NCBI RefSeq assembly: GCF_000633395.1
Contig: NZ_AYMU01000004.1
Coordinates: 186,001-250,000, forward strand
DNA: 64,000 bases
Direction: 5' to 3'
Source: Pseudomonas sp. PH1b
GTDB taxonomy: Bacteria > Pseudomonadota > Gammaproteobacteria > Pseudomonadales > Pseudomonadaceae
Of this stretch, positions 48,404-58,294 are shown in pieces. The notes beneath the pieces were generated by a model. It was not told the origin of the DNA and made no database searches. It saw nothing but the letters and a program-made list of their open reading frames with translations. Numbering within the stretch: the stretch's first letter is position 1; each line of letters starts with the position of its first letter. A program made the position numbers and the translations under genes.

Positions 48404-48877
48404 TTAGCCGCGCCGGGCCTGCAGCAAGGGTTGCTTCAGGCGCATGTGCAGCAGCGGGTAGGGCTGGCCCATGCCGTCCTGTTCGGAGCGACCGATGACC
48501 TCGAAGCCCTGCTTGAAGTAGAACCCCAGGGCTTGCGGGTTCTGTTCATTGACGTCCAGTTGCTGGGCATTCAGGTGCTCTACCGCGTAATGCAGCAGTT
48601 GCCGGCCCAGGCCCTGGCCACGGTGGGCCGGGTCGATGAACAGCATTTCGACCTTGCCCGCTGCGACCCCGGCAAAACCGGTGATGCGCTGGCGTGGGTC
48701 CCTCGTACAGATCAGCATCACCGCGTCCAGGTAGCGGCTCAGCACCAGCTTTCTGAGCAGTTCGATGTAGCTGTCCGGGAGAAAGTCGTGGGTGGCGCGT
48801 ACCGAGGCCTCCCAGACCTGGGTCAGTTCCGGGTAGTCGCTGAGCTTGGGGGTATGGATGACCGGATGTTGGCGCAT
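48404..48877 (-). CDS. GNAT-family acetyltransferase
   Basis: 157 residues. The acetyl-CoA-binding motif A is visible in MLFIDPAHRGQGLGRQLLHYAV (Q/R-G-x-G-x-G/Q), followed by LDVNEQNPQALGFYFKQGFEV. Resembles the YjaB-like N-acetyltransferases. Substrate unknown. Its stop codon lies 83 bases from the pseudouridine synthase start. Confidence 0.88.
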   Translation of the reverse strand: MRQHPVIHTPKLSDYPELTQVWEASVRATHDFLPDSYIELLRKLVLSRYLDAVMLICTRDPRQRITGFAGVAAGKVEMLFIDPAHRGQGLGRQLLHYAVEHLNAQQLDVNEQNPQALGFYFKQGFEVIGRSEQDGMGQPYPLLHMRLKQPLLQARRG

Positions 48878-48941
48878 GCGCCTGTCTCTTGTGTGATCGG
48901 CTGCAGTGATTGCAGGCCCGCCAGAAGCAAACGATAGACCG

Positions 48942-48977
48942 AAAAAAGCCCCGCATCTCGTGGCGAGAGCGGGGCTT
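48942..48977 (-). terminator. Terminator after rimO
   Basis: On the minus strand, AAGCCCCGCTCTCG and CGAGATGCGGGGCTT form a stem followed by a run of six T residues, 17 bases after the rimO stop. Confidence 0.85.
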
Positions 48978-48993
48978 GGCAGTTTTTTACGCC

Positions 48994-50331
48994 TTACAGG
49001 GTTTCGGCCCAGAGGTCGTATTCATCGGCGTCGGTCACCCGGCACCAGACCTTGTCGCCCGGCTTGAGGTCGCCGGCGCCATCGATGAACACGTTACCGT
49101 CGATTTCCGGGGCGTCGAAGAAGCAGCGGCCGACCGCGCCGTTTTCGTCGACTTCGTCGATCAGCACTTCGATTTCCTTGCCGATGCGCTGTTGCAGGCG
49201 TGCCGAGCTGATTTCCTGCTGGTGCGCCATGAAGCGCTCCCAACGGTCCTGCTTGACCTCGTCCGGGACCACTTCCAGGTCCAGGTCGTTGGCCGGAGCG
49301 CCTTCCACCGGCGAGTACTGGAAGCAACCGACGCGGTCCAGCTGGGCTTCGGTCAGCCAGTTCAACAGGTACTGGAAGTCTTCCTCGGTTTCGCCGGGGA
49401 AGCCGACGATGAAGGTCGAACGGATGATCAGCTCGGGGCAGATTTCGCGCCAGTTCTTGATCCGCGCCAGGGTCTTGTCTTCGAAGGCCGGGCGTTTCAT
49501 CGACTTCAGCACTTTCGGGCTGGCGTGCTGGAACGGGATGTCCAGGTACGGCAGGATCTTGCCGGCGGCCATCAGCGGGATCAACTCGTCCACGTGCGGG
49601 TACGGGTACACATAGTGCAGACGGACCCACACGCCCAGGGTGCTCAGGGCTTCGCAGAGTTCGGTCATGCGGGTCTTCACCGGCGCGCCGTTCCAGAAGC
49701 CGGTGCGGTATTTCACGTCCACGCCATAGGCGCTGGTGTCCTGGGAAATCACCAGCAGTTCCTTGACCCCGGACTTGACCAGGCGCTGGGCCTCGTCGAG
49801 TACATCGCCCACCGGGCGGCTGACCAGCTTGCCGCGCATCGACGGGATGATGCAGAAGCTGCAGCTGTGGTTGCAGCCTTCGGAAATCTTCAGGTAGGCG
49901 TAATGCCGCGGGGTCAGCTTGATGCCTTGGGGTGGCACCAGGTCGATCAGCGGGTTGTGGTCCTGTTTCGGCGGCACCACTTCGTGCACCGCACTGACCA
50001 CTTGCTCGTACTGCTGCGGGCCAGTCACTGCCAGCACGCTAGGGTGCACGTCACGGATATTGCCTTCTTCCACGCCCATGCAGCCGGTGACGATGACCTT
50101 GCCGTTTTCCTTGATGGCTTCGCCGATCACTTCCAGGGATTCGGCCTTGGCCGAGTCGATGAAGCCGCAGGTGTTGACCACCACGACATCGGCGTCCTGG
50201 TAGGTGGACACGACGTCATAGCCTTCCATGCGCAGTTGAGTAAGGATGCGCTCGGAGTCGACCAGAGCTTTTGGGCAACCCAGGGATACGAAACCGACTT
50301 TCGGGTTGGCCGGCGCGGAGGGGGTGGACAT
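48994..50331 (-). CDS. rimO: Ribosomal protein S12 methylthiotransferase
   Basis: 445 residues starting [14 protein letters not shown]. The methylthiotransferase N-domain with C19, C55 and C84, the radical-SAM cluster [10 protein letters not shown] with C153, C157 and C160, and a C-terminal TRAM domain are complete. RimO uses two [4Fe-4S] clusters and SAM to thiomethylate Asp89 of S12. Start 50331 is preceded by GAGG. Confidence 0.97.
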   Translation of the reverse strand: MSTPSAPANPKVGFVSLGCPKALVDSERILTQLRMEGYDVVSTYQDADVVVVNTCGFIDSAKAESLEVIGEAIKENGKVIVTGCMGVEEGNIRDVHPSVLAVTGPQQYEQVVSAVHEVVPPKQDHNPLIDLVPPQGIKLTPRHYAYLKISEGCNHSCSFCIIPSMRGKLVSRPVGDVLDEAQRLVKSGVKELLVISQDTSAYGVDVKYRTGFWNGAPVKTRMTELCEALSTLGVWVRLHYVYPYPHVDELIPLMAAGKILPYLDIPFQHASPKVLKSMKRPAFEDKTLARIKNWREICPELIIRSTFIVGFPGETEEDFQYLLNWLTEAQLDRVGCFQYSPVEGAPANDLDLEVVPDEVKQDRWERFMAHQQEISSARLQQRIGKEIEVLIDEVDENGAVGRCFFDAPEIDGNVFIDGAGDLKPGDKVWCRVTDADEYDLWAETL

Positions 50332-50651
50332 GTCTAACCTCGGTATGGGGTGTCGAATCACTTGGGGGGCAAGTGCGACGCTTGGGCGCTGGCTGCGCCT
50401 CTGATCAAAAAGTGCGCAATTCTAGCGATGGTCGAGGCGCTTGACCAGCTTTATGCAGGGGAAATACGACGAGCGCTGGACTATGCTTCCTTCCGTTATA
50501 CCCGGTGGTTTTCATACGGCGTTAGTTAGGCCGCAAGTGGTAATAAAAACCTGCAAGTTACCTGGAAAACTGCACAAGTTTAAAGAATAGCCCTTGTATA
50601 ACCTTGCGCTTTCTATATAAGAAGCCCCGGTCTTGGTAGTAGGAGTCATTG
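50332..50651. promoter_or_regulatory. rimO-kup divergent region with a candidate kup promoter
   Basis: 320 bases. A plausible sigma-70 promoter for kup is TTGTAT at 50594 and TATAAG at 50616 with a 16-base spacer. GTAGGAG before ATG 50652 is the kup ribosome-binding site. GAGG at 50336 region (minus strand) serves rimO. No riboswitch seen. Confidence 0.4.
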
Positions 50652-52553
50652 ATGGGTCAGGCAAGCGGTCAGGCGGTGAGTGGCGAGCACTCCGGGGCTA
50701 AGCCTCTGGGGATGTTGGTGGCGGCGGTGGGGGTGGTGTACGGCGATATCGGCACCAGTCCGCTCTACACCCTTAAAGAGGTGTTTTCCGGTAGTTACGG
50801 CGTCCAGGTCAATCACGATGGGGTGTTCGGCATCCTGGCGCTGATTTTCTGGTCCTTGATCTGGGTCGTCTCGATCAAGTACGTGCTGTTCATCCTGCGG
50901 GCCGACAACCAGGGCGAGGGCGGGATCATGGCCCTGACGGCGTTGGCCCGGCGTGCATCGGCTTCCTACCTGAGATTGCGCTCGGTGCTGGTGATCCTGG
51001 GGCTGATCGGCGCGTCGCTGTTCTATGGCGACAGCATGATCACCCCGGCGATCTCGGTCCTGTCAGCGGTGGAAGGGCTGGAGCTGGCGTTCAGCGGCCT
51101 GGAGCACTGGGTGGTGCCCCTGGCGCTGGTGGTGCTGGTAGCGCTGTTCCTGATCCAGAAACACGGCACTGATCGCATCGGCAAGCTGTTCGGCCCGGTG
51201 ATGGTGGCCTGGTTCCTGGTGTTGGGAGGCTTGGGAGTCAACGGCATTCTCCAGCACCCGGAAGTGCTGCAAGCGCTGAACCCGGTGTGGGGCGTGCGCT
51301 TCTTCATTGTCCATCCGGGCATGGGCGTGGCGATTCTCGGCGCCGTGGTGCTGGCACTGACCGGTGCCGAGGCCCTGTACGCCGACATGGGCCACTTCGG
51401 CCGCAAGCCGATTGCCCGTGCCTGGTTCGCCCTGGTGCTGCCGGCCCTGGTGCTGAACTACTTTGGCCAGGGCGCGCTGCTGCTGGAGAACCCCGAGGCG
51501 GCGCGCAACCCGTTCTACCTGCTGGCGCCGGGCTGGGCCCTGATCCCACTGGTGGTGCTGGCGACCCTGGCCACGGTGATTGCTTCCCAGGCAGTGATTT
51601 CCGGGGCCTTCTCCCTGACCCGCCAGGCGATCCAGCTGGGCTACATCCCGCGCATGCACATTCAGCACACCTCCAGCGCCGAGCAGGGCCAGATCTATAT
51701 CGGCGCAGTGAACTGGTCGCTGATGGTGGGGGTGATCCTGCTGGTGCTGGGCTTCGAGTCCTCCGGCGCCCTGGCCTCGGCCTACGGCGTGGCGGTGACC
51801 GGCACCATGCTGATCACCAGCATCCTGGTGGCCGCGGTGATGCTGCTGCTGTGGAAATGGCCGCCCGTGCTGGCGGTGCCAGTGCTGGTGGGCTTCCTGT
51901 TGGTGGACGGGCTGTTCTTCGCCGCCAACGTGCCGAAGATCGTCCAGGGCGGTGCCTTCCCGGTGCTGGCGGGGATCGTGCTGTTCATCCTCATGACCAC
52001 CTGGAAACGCGGCAAGGAGCTGCTGGTGGATCGCCTGGACGAAGGCGGCCTGCCACTGCCGATCTTCATCGGCAGCATCCGCGTGCAGCCGCCGCATCGG
52101 GTCCAGGGCACCGCGGTGTTCCTCACCGCGCGCCCAGACGCCGTGCCCCACGCGCTGTTGCACAACCTGCTGCACAACCAGGTGCTGCATGAGCAAGTGG
52201 TGCTGTTGACCGTGGTCTACGAAGACATTCCCCGGGTGCCCGCCCAGCGGCGCTTCGAGGTGGATTCCTATGGCGAAGGTTTCTTCCGGGTGATCCTGCA
52301 CTTCGGCTTCACCGACGAGCCGGACGTGCCGGAAGCCCTGAAGCTGTGCCACCTGGATGAACTGGACTTCAGCCCGATGCGCACCACCTACTTCCTCAGC
52401 CGCGAGACGGTGATCGCCTCCAAGCTCGAAGGCATGGCCCGCTGGCGCGAAGCGCTGTTCGCCTTCATGTTGAAGAACGCCAACGGCAACCTGCGCTTCT
52501 TCAAGCTGCCGGTGAACCGGGTGATCGAACTGGGCACCCAGGTCGAGATGTAA
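50652..52553 (+). CDS. kup: Low-affinity potassium transporter Kup
   Basis: 633 residues from ATG 50652 (the TTG one codon upstream is not preferred). Twelve membrane helices with the Kup signature [19 protein letters not shown] near the N-terminus, the [20 protein letters not shown] stretch, and a C-terminal cytosolic part after about residue 430. It is a K+/H+ symporter in the inner membrane. Full length. A hairpin terminator follows. Confidence 0.97.
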   Translation: MGQASGQAVSGEHSGAKPLGMLVAAVGVVYGDIGTSPLYTLKEVFSGSYGVQVNHDGVFGILALIFWSLIWVVSIKYVLFILRADNQGEGGIMALTALARRASASYLRLRSVLVILGLIGASLFYGDSMITPAISVLSAVEGLELAFSGLEHWVVPLALVVLVALFLIQKHGTDRIGKLFGPVMVAWFLVLGGLGVNGILQHPEVLQALNPVWGVRFFIVHPGMGVAILGAVVLALTGAEALYADMGHFGRKPIARAWFALVLPALVLNYFGQGALLLENPEAARNPFYLLAPGWALIPLVVLATLATVIASQAVISGAFSLTRQAIQLGYIPRMHIQHTSSAEQGQIYIGAVNWSLMVGVILLVLGFESSGALASAYGVAVTGTMLITSILVAAVMLLLWKWPPVLAVPVLVGFLLVDGLFFAANVPKIVQGGAFPVLAGIVLFILMTTWKRGKELLVDRLDEGGLPLPIFIGSIRVQPPHRVQGTAVFLTARPDAVPHALLHNLLHNQVLHEQVVLLTVVYEDIPRVPAQRRFEVDSYGEGFFRVILHFGFTDEPDVPEALKLCHLDELDFSPMRTTYFLSRETVIASKLEGMARWREALFAFMLKNANGNLRFFKLPVNRVIELGTQVEM

Positions 52554-52565
52554 CCCCGAGCCAAC

Positions 52566-52603
52566 AAAAGCCCCCGTTGCCTGGCCGCAGCGGGGGCTTT
52601 TTC
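52566..52603 (+). terminator. Terminator after kup
   Basis: AAAGCCCCCG and CGGGGGCTTT arms, with GTTGCCTGGCCGCAG between them, followed by TTTTT. Confidence 0.9.
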
Positions 52604-52615
52604 ATTTCTCGGCCC

Positions 52616-52642
52616 TGTAGGAGCGAGCTTGCTCGCGATAAC
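52616..52642. repeat. REP element after kup
   Basis: TGTAGGAGCGAGCTTGCTCG contains the GAGCGAGCTTGCTCGCGA inverted repeat common in fluorescent pseudomonads; also at 46198. Confidence 0.8.
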
Positions 52643-52721
52643 GGCCTGGCCGTCAATATCGATGCTGATGACAGGACGGTTTCTCCCTGAGCCCACCGGC
52701 CCCGAGATCGCCCTTGGTCTT

Positions 52722-52900
52722 TACGCCGCGAGCGCCTGCAGCACATCGTCCACCACCGTCTTGCCCATGGCGGTCAGGTAGTGCGCCGCTCAGGCGTGAC
52801 GGTTGCTGTTCCTGCTGTAGGCGGCGTCCTCGGCAAAGGCCTTGGCCAGGGACCGCAGGTCGGAAGCTTGGGCCGGGGCGTCTGCCAATGGGGAGGCCGG
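52722..52900 (-). pseudogene. C-terminal remnant of a decayed gene
   Basis: On the minus strand one frame reads DLRSLAKAFAEDAAYSRN, then a TGA stop, then AAHYLTAMGKTVVDDVLQAL to a final TAA at 52722-52724. Codon use and helix pattern on both sides of the TGA look like one former protein end. The 5' part runs into sequence without a continuing frame. I cannot name the family. Borders approximate. Confidence 0.4.
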
Positions 52901-53374
52901 GGCAGATCAAGAACGGCGGCAGGTCGGAACGCTAGATGAAAGGGGCGAGGCGGTTTGTTTTCAGTTCACGAGGTGCAGGCGGACTATTTTGGCTCATGGC
53001 CATACCCCTTGACTCAAAGAAGTTGCCACGTTCGTTTCCAAGCGAATGGGTGGCAGCTATGCGTGAGTTGGAAAACCGGGAGTCAAGAACCGGCACGCCC
53101 AAAGGCGTCCCACGCACAGCTGCCATAACAGAGGGCTGCAGCGGTAAGCCGCTGCAGTCGTGATGGGGTGCTGTTGTGCTTAACTCTTCGGGTTTCCAAG
53201 CCCGGTCGCTAAAGAATCAGAGACACCCGGAGCCTATCCCGTCGAAGCGCAGGCCAGCAAGGCGGCAAAGTGCCCAAAACGCCCCCTTACGCAACTTTCG
53301 GAGTTTGCCTACAACCTGTGCGGGAGACATCCGCTATTGGGCCGCCTTCAGCGAGGCAACTTGGCGCGTCGAAC
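52901..53374. other. Unassigned stretch between the remnant and the VirJ-type gene
   Basis: 474 bases with weak, short frames only. A 75-codon + frame at 52936-53163 exists, with an atypical Arg/Ser/Gly composition and no family pattern, so it is not called. No tRNA, repeat array or promoter is evident. Confidence 0.4.
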
Positions 53375-53412
53375 TAAAAAGCCCCCGCAACCTGAGGCTG
53401 CGGGGGCTTTGA
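53375..53412 (-). terminator. Terminator after the VirJ/AcvB-type gene
   Basis: On the minus strand, AAGCCCCCGCAGCC and GGTTGCGGGGGCTT form a stem followed by TTTTT. Confidence 0.88.
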
Positions 53413-53428
53413 TGGGGCGAGGTTCAGC

Positions 53429-54727
53429 TCACTCTTGAGCGCTGGCCTGATCCTTGACCTGGCGCTTCTCGATGGCATCCACCAGGCGCTTGGCCAGTGC
53501 CGGGTAGTTCTCATCGAAGTGATGGCCTCCAGGCAGTTTCATGGCTTCACCGACGGCGGTCTTGTCGGTGCAACCACTCTCGTCGACCTCTTCCACACCA
53601 TAGATGCACACCACTTTGGCCGCTGGCAGCTTGGCCATTTCCGGGCCGGTGGCGGCTTCCTTGCCGGCGTTGCCCAGCCAGCCTTCGACTTCGATCTCGA
53701 AGCTGCCGGTGCGGGCGAAGGCCAGCAGGATAATGGCGTCGATGCGCTGTTGCTCGGCTTCCGGCAGGCGGTTGTAGATCGCTGGCAGGACGTCGGCGCC
53801 AAAGGAGTAACCGGTCAGCACAAAGCGCTTGGTGCCCCACTTCTGCCGGTAGTGCTGCATCAGTTCGGTGAGGTCGATGGCGCTCTGTTCCGGAGTCTTG
53901 TGCTGCCAGTAGTAGCGCAGGGTGTCGATGCCCACCACCGGGTAGCCGATCTTGGCCATCTCGCCGGCCACGTCGCGGTCCAGGTCGCGCCAGCCGCCGT
54001 CACCGGAGAGGAACAGCGTCACGGTGTCCTTGGCCTGGCCGGCCGGGACTTCCACCACGGGGATGCTCAGGCCGCCGTTGTCCGAACCCACCAGCAGCTT
54101 GCGCAGTTCGTTGTTCAGCACCTGGGGCAGGTGGATGTCATAGTCGCTGATGCTGGTGGTGGCGTTGGGCGTGTCACGCACGAAGCCGGCGCTTTCGTCA
54201 TCCGGGTTGTCGTTCCAGGCCACCAGCCAGTGGCCGTGGGCCAGGGTCTTGGGCAGTGGATCGGTGCAGCCCGGAGCCGGGTTGATGGTGAAGCCCACCG
54301 ACACGGCCTGGGCCTTGTCGTCGTTCTGACCGGCGATCCAGCGCCAGGCCAGGGCTGCGCCCGGGCCGATGCCGCTGACCAGGGTGGCCGGGCCGGCCAG
54401 TTGTGGCAGGGCGCTTTGCAGGGCTTGTTCCTGCAGCTTGCAGTCGTCCTTGGGCAGCACTACCTGGACGATCTGCGCCGCACCGCTGCGGCTCAGGGCC
54501 AGCAGTTGCTTGTCGGTCAGGGTCGCGTCAGGTAGCACCGCCACCACCACCCGGGCCTTGGCCTGGGTGCCAGGGGTCACGCGGGTCAGGGTCGAGCCGT
54601 CGGCCTGGGTCAGTTGTTCCAGGGTCGGTTCGGGGGCGGGGCGGTTCCACCACCAGTAGCCGCCACCTGCAATCAGAGCCAGCACCACCAGGGTCGCCAG
54701 CAGGTACCGCCAAGAGCGTTGAATCAT
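53429..54727 (-). CDS. VirJ/AcvB-family hydrolase (aminoacyl-phosphatidylglycerol)
   Basis: 432 residues with one N-terminal membrane anchor (YLLATLVVLALIAGGG), exposing an alpha/beta-hydrolase domain to the periplasm. Nucleophile motif G-Y-S-F-G in LTGYSFGADVLP and a late His in GGHHFDENY. The TAATG overlap with mprF mirrors P. aeruginosa PA0919-PA0920, where this partner hydrolyses alanyl-phosphatidylglycerol made by MprF. So the pair would make and turn over aminoacylated lipid. The VirJ name reflects relatives in Agrobacterium. Confidence 0.85.
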   Translation of the reverse strand: MIQRSWRYLLATLVVLALIAGGGYWWWNRPAPEPTLEQLTQADGSTLTRVTPGTQAKARVVVAVLPDATLTDKQLLALSRSGAAQIVQVVLPKDDCKLQEQALQSALPQLAGPATLVSGIGPGAALAWRWIAGQNDDKAQAVSVGFTINPAPGCTDPLPKTLAHGHWLVAWNDNPDDESAGFVRDTPNATTSISDYDIHLPQVLNNELRKLLVGSDNGGLSIPVVEVPAGQAKDTVTLFLSGDGGWRDLDRDVAGEMAKIGYPVVGIDTLRYYWQHKTPEQSAIDLTELMQHYRQKWGTKRFVLTGYSFGADVLPAIYNRLPEAEQQRIDAIILLAFARTGSFEIEVEGWLGNAGKEAATGPEMAKLPAAKVVCIYGVEEVDESGCTDKTAVGEAMKLPGGHHFDENYPALAKRLVDAIEKRQVKDQASAQE

Positions 54728-57375
54728 TAGCGTTTCACCAGTCCAGTCAAGCCGCCTGCAATCAGGGCGGCAGTGTCGGCCAATGCGACCAGCGGGTCCA
54801 GCCCTGCCGGCACGGCCATGTAACGAGGTTCCCAGTCAGGCTGGAACTTGTCTTTGAAGCGGCGCAGGCCCTGGAAGTTGTACAGCTGTTCGCCGCGGCG
54901 GAACACCATCGAGCCCAGGCGCTGGGTCAGGGGGGCGCCACGCCGTGGTTGCAGGCCGGACAACGGCACCATCCCCAGGCTGAAGCGGGCATATCCATGA
55001 TTTTTATAATGCTGGATCAGGCCGACCATCATGAATTCCATGGTCAGCTTCGGAGCGTCCGGGTGCGCACGCATCAGGTCGAGGCTGGCCAGGTCGTGGC
55101 TGTAGGTCTCGAGCAGGTTGGCGAAGGCCACCGGGCGTCCTTCAAAACGGATGATGGCAATGCGAAAGTGCTTGAGGTACTCGTCGCTGAAGCGGCCGAG
55201 GGAGAAGCCTTTTTCCCGGACATTCTTGCCGGTCAGCCAGGCGTCGGAGATCACTTTCAGCTCGTCCATCGGCGCTTGTCCGGGCTCGTGGATCTCCAGC
55301 GACAGGCCGTCGCGGGTGCCGCGGTTCCAGGTGTAGCGCAGGTCCTTCATCTCCTTGCCCTTGGCTTCCAGATCAAAGCGCTGCAAGTCGACCCGGGCTT
55401 CCTCGCCGAGCTTGATCGCGGTCAGGCCGATGTCCATGTAGTAGGGCAGGTTCTCCGCCCGTACCTGGTAGAACACCGGGCGTGCGTGATGCACGTCGCA
55501 CAGGTCGCGGAACTGCCAGATCATTTCCGCGCGCTGCTGGGTCGGGCCGATGGGGTCGTACAGCGCCACCAGGCTGCGGCCACGGCGGGCGTACATGAGG
55601 AAGGCATCGTCGTTGGGGTGGAACAGCAGCGCCTTGTCACCGGTCAGGGCCAGGCCGCCATCGGGCTGGGACGAGGCCATGAGGATCTTCGCCGCCTTAT
55701 CCAGTTCTTCGCTGGTGGGCAGGTGGATCACCGGGCGCGCGGTACGCAGCAGCCAGGTCAGGGACACCACCAGCAGCAGCACCGCGGCGCCCAGCAAGGA
55801 GCGCAGGCCACGGGGCGCATCGGCGTCCAGGGTGAACTGCCACCACAGCTGATGGCTGTAGGGCACGTCCTGATAGGCGAACAGCAGCAGCCAGATGGAA
55901 GCGCCGAGCACGCAGACGCTGGCCACCAGGTACAGCGGCGAGAACGGCAGTTCGGTGAGGCGGCTGGGGCGGTAGAACGAACGACGGAACACGGCCAGCA
56001 GGCTGGCGGTGAGGGTCATCAGGCAGGCTTCTTCCCAGTCGAAACCCTTGAGCAGGGAGAGCAGGGCACCTACCAGCAAGAGGATGGTGGTGAGCATCCA
56101 GGCCGCTGACAGGCGTCGGCGCAGGCCCTGGGCCAGCAGCAGGCAGAGCACGCCGATCAGGCTGGCGCCGAAGTGCGAGGCGTCCACCAGGCGATGGGGA
56201 ATCAGGAAACCGATGTGTTGCAGACGGGTGTCGATTTCCGGGGTGGCGCCGGAAAACAGCAGCACCACGCCAGAGAGGAACACCAGCACCGCGAGGATCG
56301 GCGCCGCCAGGCCGGAAGCCACCCGAAGCGATTGCCGGGTCTGGAACAGGCGCTGGGCTTCGTTGATCAGCAGCAGGACGCAGGCCACCAGCATCGGCAG
56401 CACCACGTAGATCAGGCGATACAGCAATAGGGCAGCGGCCAGGGGCGCAGCGCCGAGCTTGTCGGCGAAGGCTGCCAGCAGGATCGCTTCGAACACCCCG
56501 ACGCCACCGGGTACGTGGCTCAGTACACCGGCGGCCAGGGCCAGCAGGTACACCAGCAGGAAGGCGCCGAACGGCGGCGCTTCGGGCAGCAGCAGGTAGA
56601 GCACGGTGGCGGCTGCGGCGACATCCAGGGCGGTGATGATCAGTTGCAGGAAGGTCAGGCGACGCCCGGGCAGGCGCAGGGTGCGGCGGCCAACCCGTAC
56701 CAGCAGGTTGTCGCGCAGAGGCTGTTCCGGCAGGCGACGGCGATAGATGCCGATGGCCAGTACCGCTCCCAGCAGCAGGATGGCCAGGGCGATACCCGCC
56801 AGCAGGCTTTCCGGCAGGCGCAGGGCCGCCGAGGCAGCAGGCAGGTTGCTCAGGGTGGCCAGGGCTGCCAGCGGGGGCAGGGCGCAGCCCAGGGACAGGC
56901 TGGCGAACAGGGTCATATGGGCCACATCGGCGGCCCCCAACCCGTGGCGGGCATACAGTCGGTAGCGCACCGAGCCACCGGACAGCAGCGACAGGCCGAT
57001 GGCGTTGCCAATGGCGAAGGCGGTGAAGCCGCCCAGGGCCAGGGCGCGGCCGGGCAGGTTGACTCCGGCGTAGCGGCTGGCCGACCACTCGTAGCCCAGC
57101 AGGATGATGAAGCCGACGATGGTCGCGCCCAAGGCACCGAGCAGGGCCGGTTTGGGCACTTCGAGGATCGAGTCGTGCAGTGCGTAGAAGTCCAGCTCGC
57201 TGAGCAGATGGCGGCAAGCGATCAGGGCGATGGCGAACAGCAGCAGGGTCACGGCCAGGCCCAGTGGCTGGCGGTATTTGCTCAACAGGTCCAGCCAGCG
57301 CAAGCGAGTGACTGTAATGGGTTGAGTGGTGGTAGCGGTATCGGCGTCTTGTGAATCAGACATGTTGGCGCGCAT
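54727..57375 (-). CDS. mprF: Phosphatidylglycerol aminoacyltransferase / flippase MprF
   Basis: 882 residues from ATG 57375, supported by GAGGTG upstream (the next ATG, 57363, is an alternative). About 14 membrane helices in the N-terminal 550 residues (flippase part) and a C-terminal cytosolic synthase domain, with the GRSLVALYDPIGP and FAMEFMMVGL-like segments. It transfers Ala or Lys from tRNA to phosphatidylglycerol, lowering surface charge; in Pseudomonas the product is alanyl-PG. Overlaps the hydrolase gene by one base. Confidence 0.95.
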   Translation of the reverse strand: MRANMSDSQDADTATTTQPITVTRLRWLDLLSKYRQPLGLAVTLLLFAIALIACRHLLSELDFYALHDSILEVPKPALLGALGATIVGFIILLGYEWSASRYAGVNLPGRALALGGFTAFAIGNAIGLSLLSGGSVRYRLYARHGLGAADVAHMTLFASLSLGCALPPLAALATLSNLPAASAALRLPESLLAGIALAILLLGAVLAIGIYRRRLPEQPLRDNLLVRVGRRTLRLPGRRLTFLQLIITALDVAAAATVLYLLLPEAPPFGAFLLVYLLALAAGVLSHVPGGVGVFEAILLAAFADKLGAAPLAAALLLYRLIYVVLPMLVACVLLLINEAQRLFQTRQSLRVASGLAAPILAVLVFLSGVVLLFSGATPEIDTRLQHIGFLIPHRLVDASHFGASLIGVLCLLLAQGLRRRLSAAWMLTTILLLVGALLSLLKGFDWEEACLMTLTASLLAVFRRSFYRPSRLTELPFSPLYLVASVCVLGASIWLLLFAYQDVPYSHQLWWQFTLDADAPRGLRSLLGAAVLLLVVSLTWLLRTARPVIHLPTSEELDKAAKILMASSQPDGGLALTGDKALLFHPNDDAFLMYARRGRSLVALYDPIGPTQQRAEMIWQFRDLCDVHHARPVFYQVRAENLPYYMDIGLTAIKLGEEARVDLQRFDLEAKGKEMKDLRYTWNRGTRDGLSLEIHEPGQAPMDELKVISDAWLTGKNVREKGFSLGRFSDEYLKHFRIAIIRFEGRPVAFANLLETYSHDLASLDLMRAHPDAPKLTMEFMMVGLIQHYKNHGYARFSLGMVPLSGLQPRRGAPLTQRLGSMVFRRGEQLYNFQGLRRFKDKFQPDWEPRYMAVPAGLDPLVALADTAALIAGGLTGLVKR

Positions 57376-57614
57376 CAATCACCTCGTGGATTGTGCGCGA
57401 CAGGATGGGGGTATCCAGCCAAGTTACCAATCCCTGTAGAAAAAATAATTTCAAATATTAACGCGTCTCACCGTGGCCCGGCGAGCTTGCGCGATCAACG
57501 CAAGGTGGTTGCCCCGAGACAGAGCATAGCTTGCATGGTGAAGAGTCGACGCGCTGCTAAAGGTTCGCAACACATTGCCAGATCATTGTTGCCAAAGGAC
57601 TTTTTCGACAGATA

Positions 57615-57647
57615 CAAAAAAGGCCACTCTTTCGAGTAGCCTTTTTT
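57615..57647 (-). terminator. Terminator of tRNA-fMet copy 1
   Basis: On the minus strand, GGCTACTCGAAAGAGTGGCC forms a stem followed by a T6 run, directly downstream of the tRNA 3' end. Confidence 0.8.
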
Positions 57648-57653
57648 GATGTT

Positions 57654-57730
<77 letters not shown>

Positions 57731-57883
57731 TCTGTGTGGCGGCATTCTACAGATGAACGACCGAGTGTCAACCGTTAATGGTCCCAGAGGTCAAATTAAC
57801 GTCGAAAACCTGGCTGGCCACCTTAAGTCATGGACCTGCAAGGAGTTTTACAGAGCGTGAGGGTAGGACAAAACACCCGCGCA

Positions 57884-57916
57884 CAAAAAAGGCCACTCTT
57901 TCGAGTAGCCTTTTTT
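57884..57916 (-). terminator. Terminator of tRNA-fMet copy 2
   Basis: Same stem and T6 run as copy 1. Confidence 0.8.
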
Positions 57917-57922
57917 GATGTT

Positions 57923-57999
<77 letters not shown>

Positions 58000-58213
58000 T
58001 CTGTGTGGCCGAATTCTACAGGGTGATCAGTTTGTGTCAATCATTAAATTTTAAAAAATGCTTCCTGTTCAATCGCTTAGCGTCTTGATATGGCCTTTTG
58101 AAGTGGCCTTGGCCCCGCTAGAACGGGGCCTGCAGCTCTATTGAGGGTGCCTTGCCCATTGAAAAAATAAATTCGTTCATCACTGCTGGGCATCAGCCGC
58201 TTGATGCAAGGCA

Positions 58214-58229
58214 CTGGTGCTATATACAG
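58214..58229. promoter_or_regulatory. LexA (SOS) box of dinB
   Basis: CTGGTGCTATATACAG fits CTG-N10-CAG with a central TATATA; it lies 66 bases before dinB. Confidence 0.85.
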
Positions 58230-58294
58230 GTATCGGTAGATACTTGCTGCCTGCCTTCATTCCAGCCTCTGCCTTCTGTGATCTCTGCCTTTAT

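Noticed and set aside
52936..53163. 75-codon + frame as a gene
   Set aside because: Atypical composition, no family pattern and no conserved context seen; left uncalled.
54403..56109. 568-codon + frame opposite the VirJ-type and mprF genes
   Set aside because: Antisense shadow with Gln/Gly/Ala-rich translation; the minus-strand genes have full catalytic motifs.
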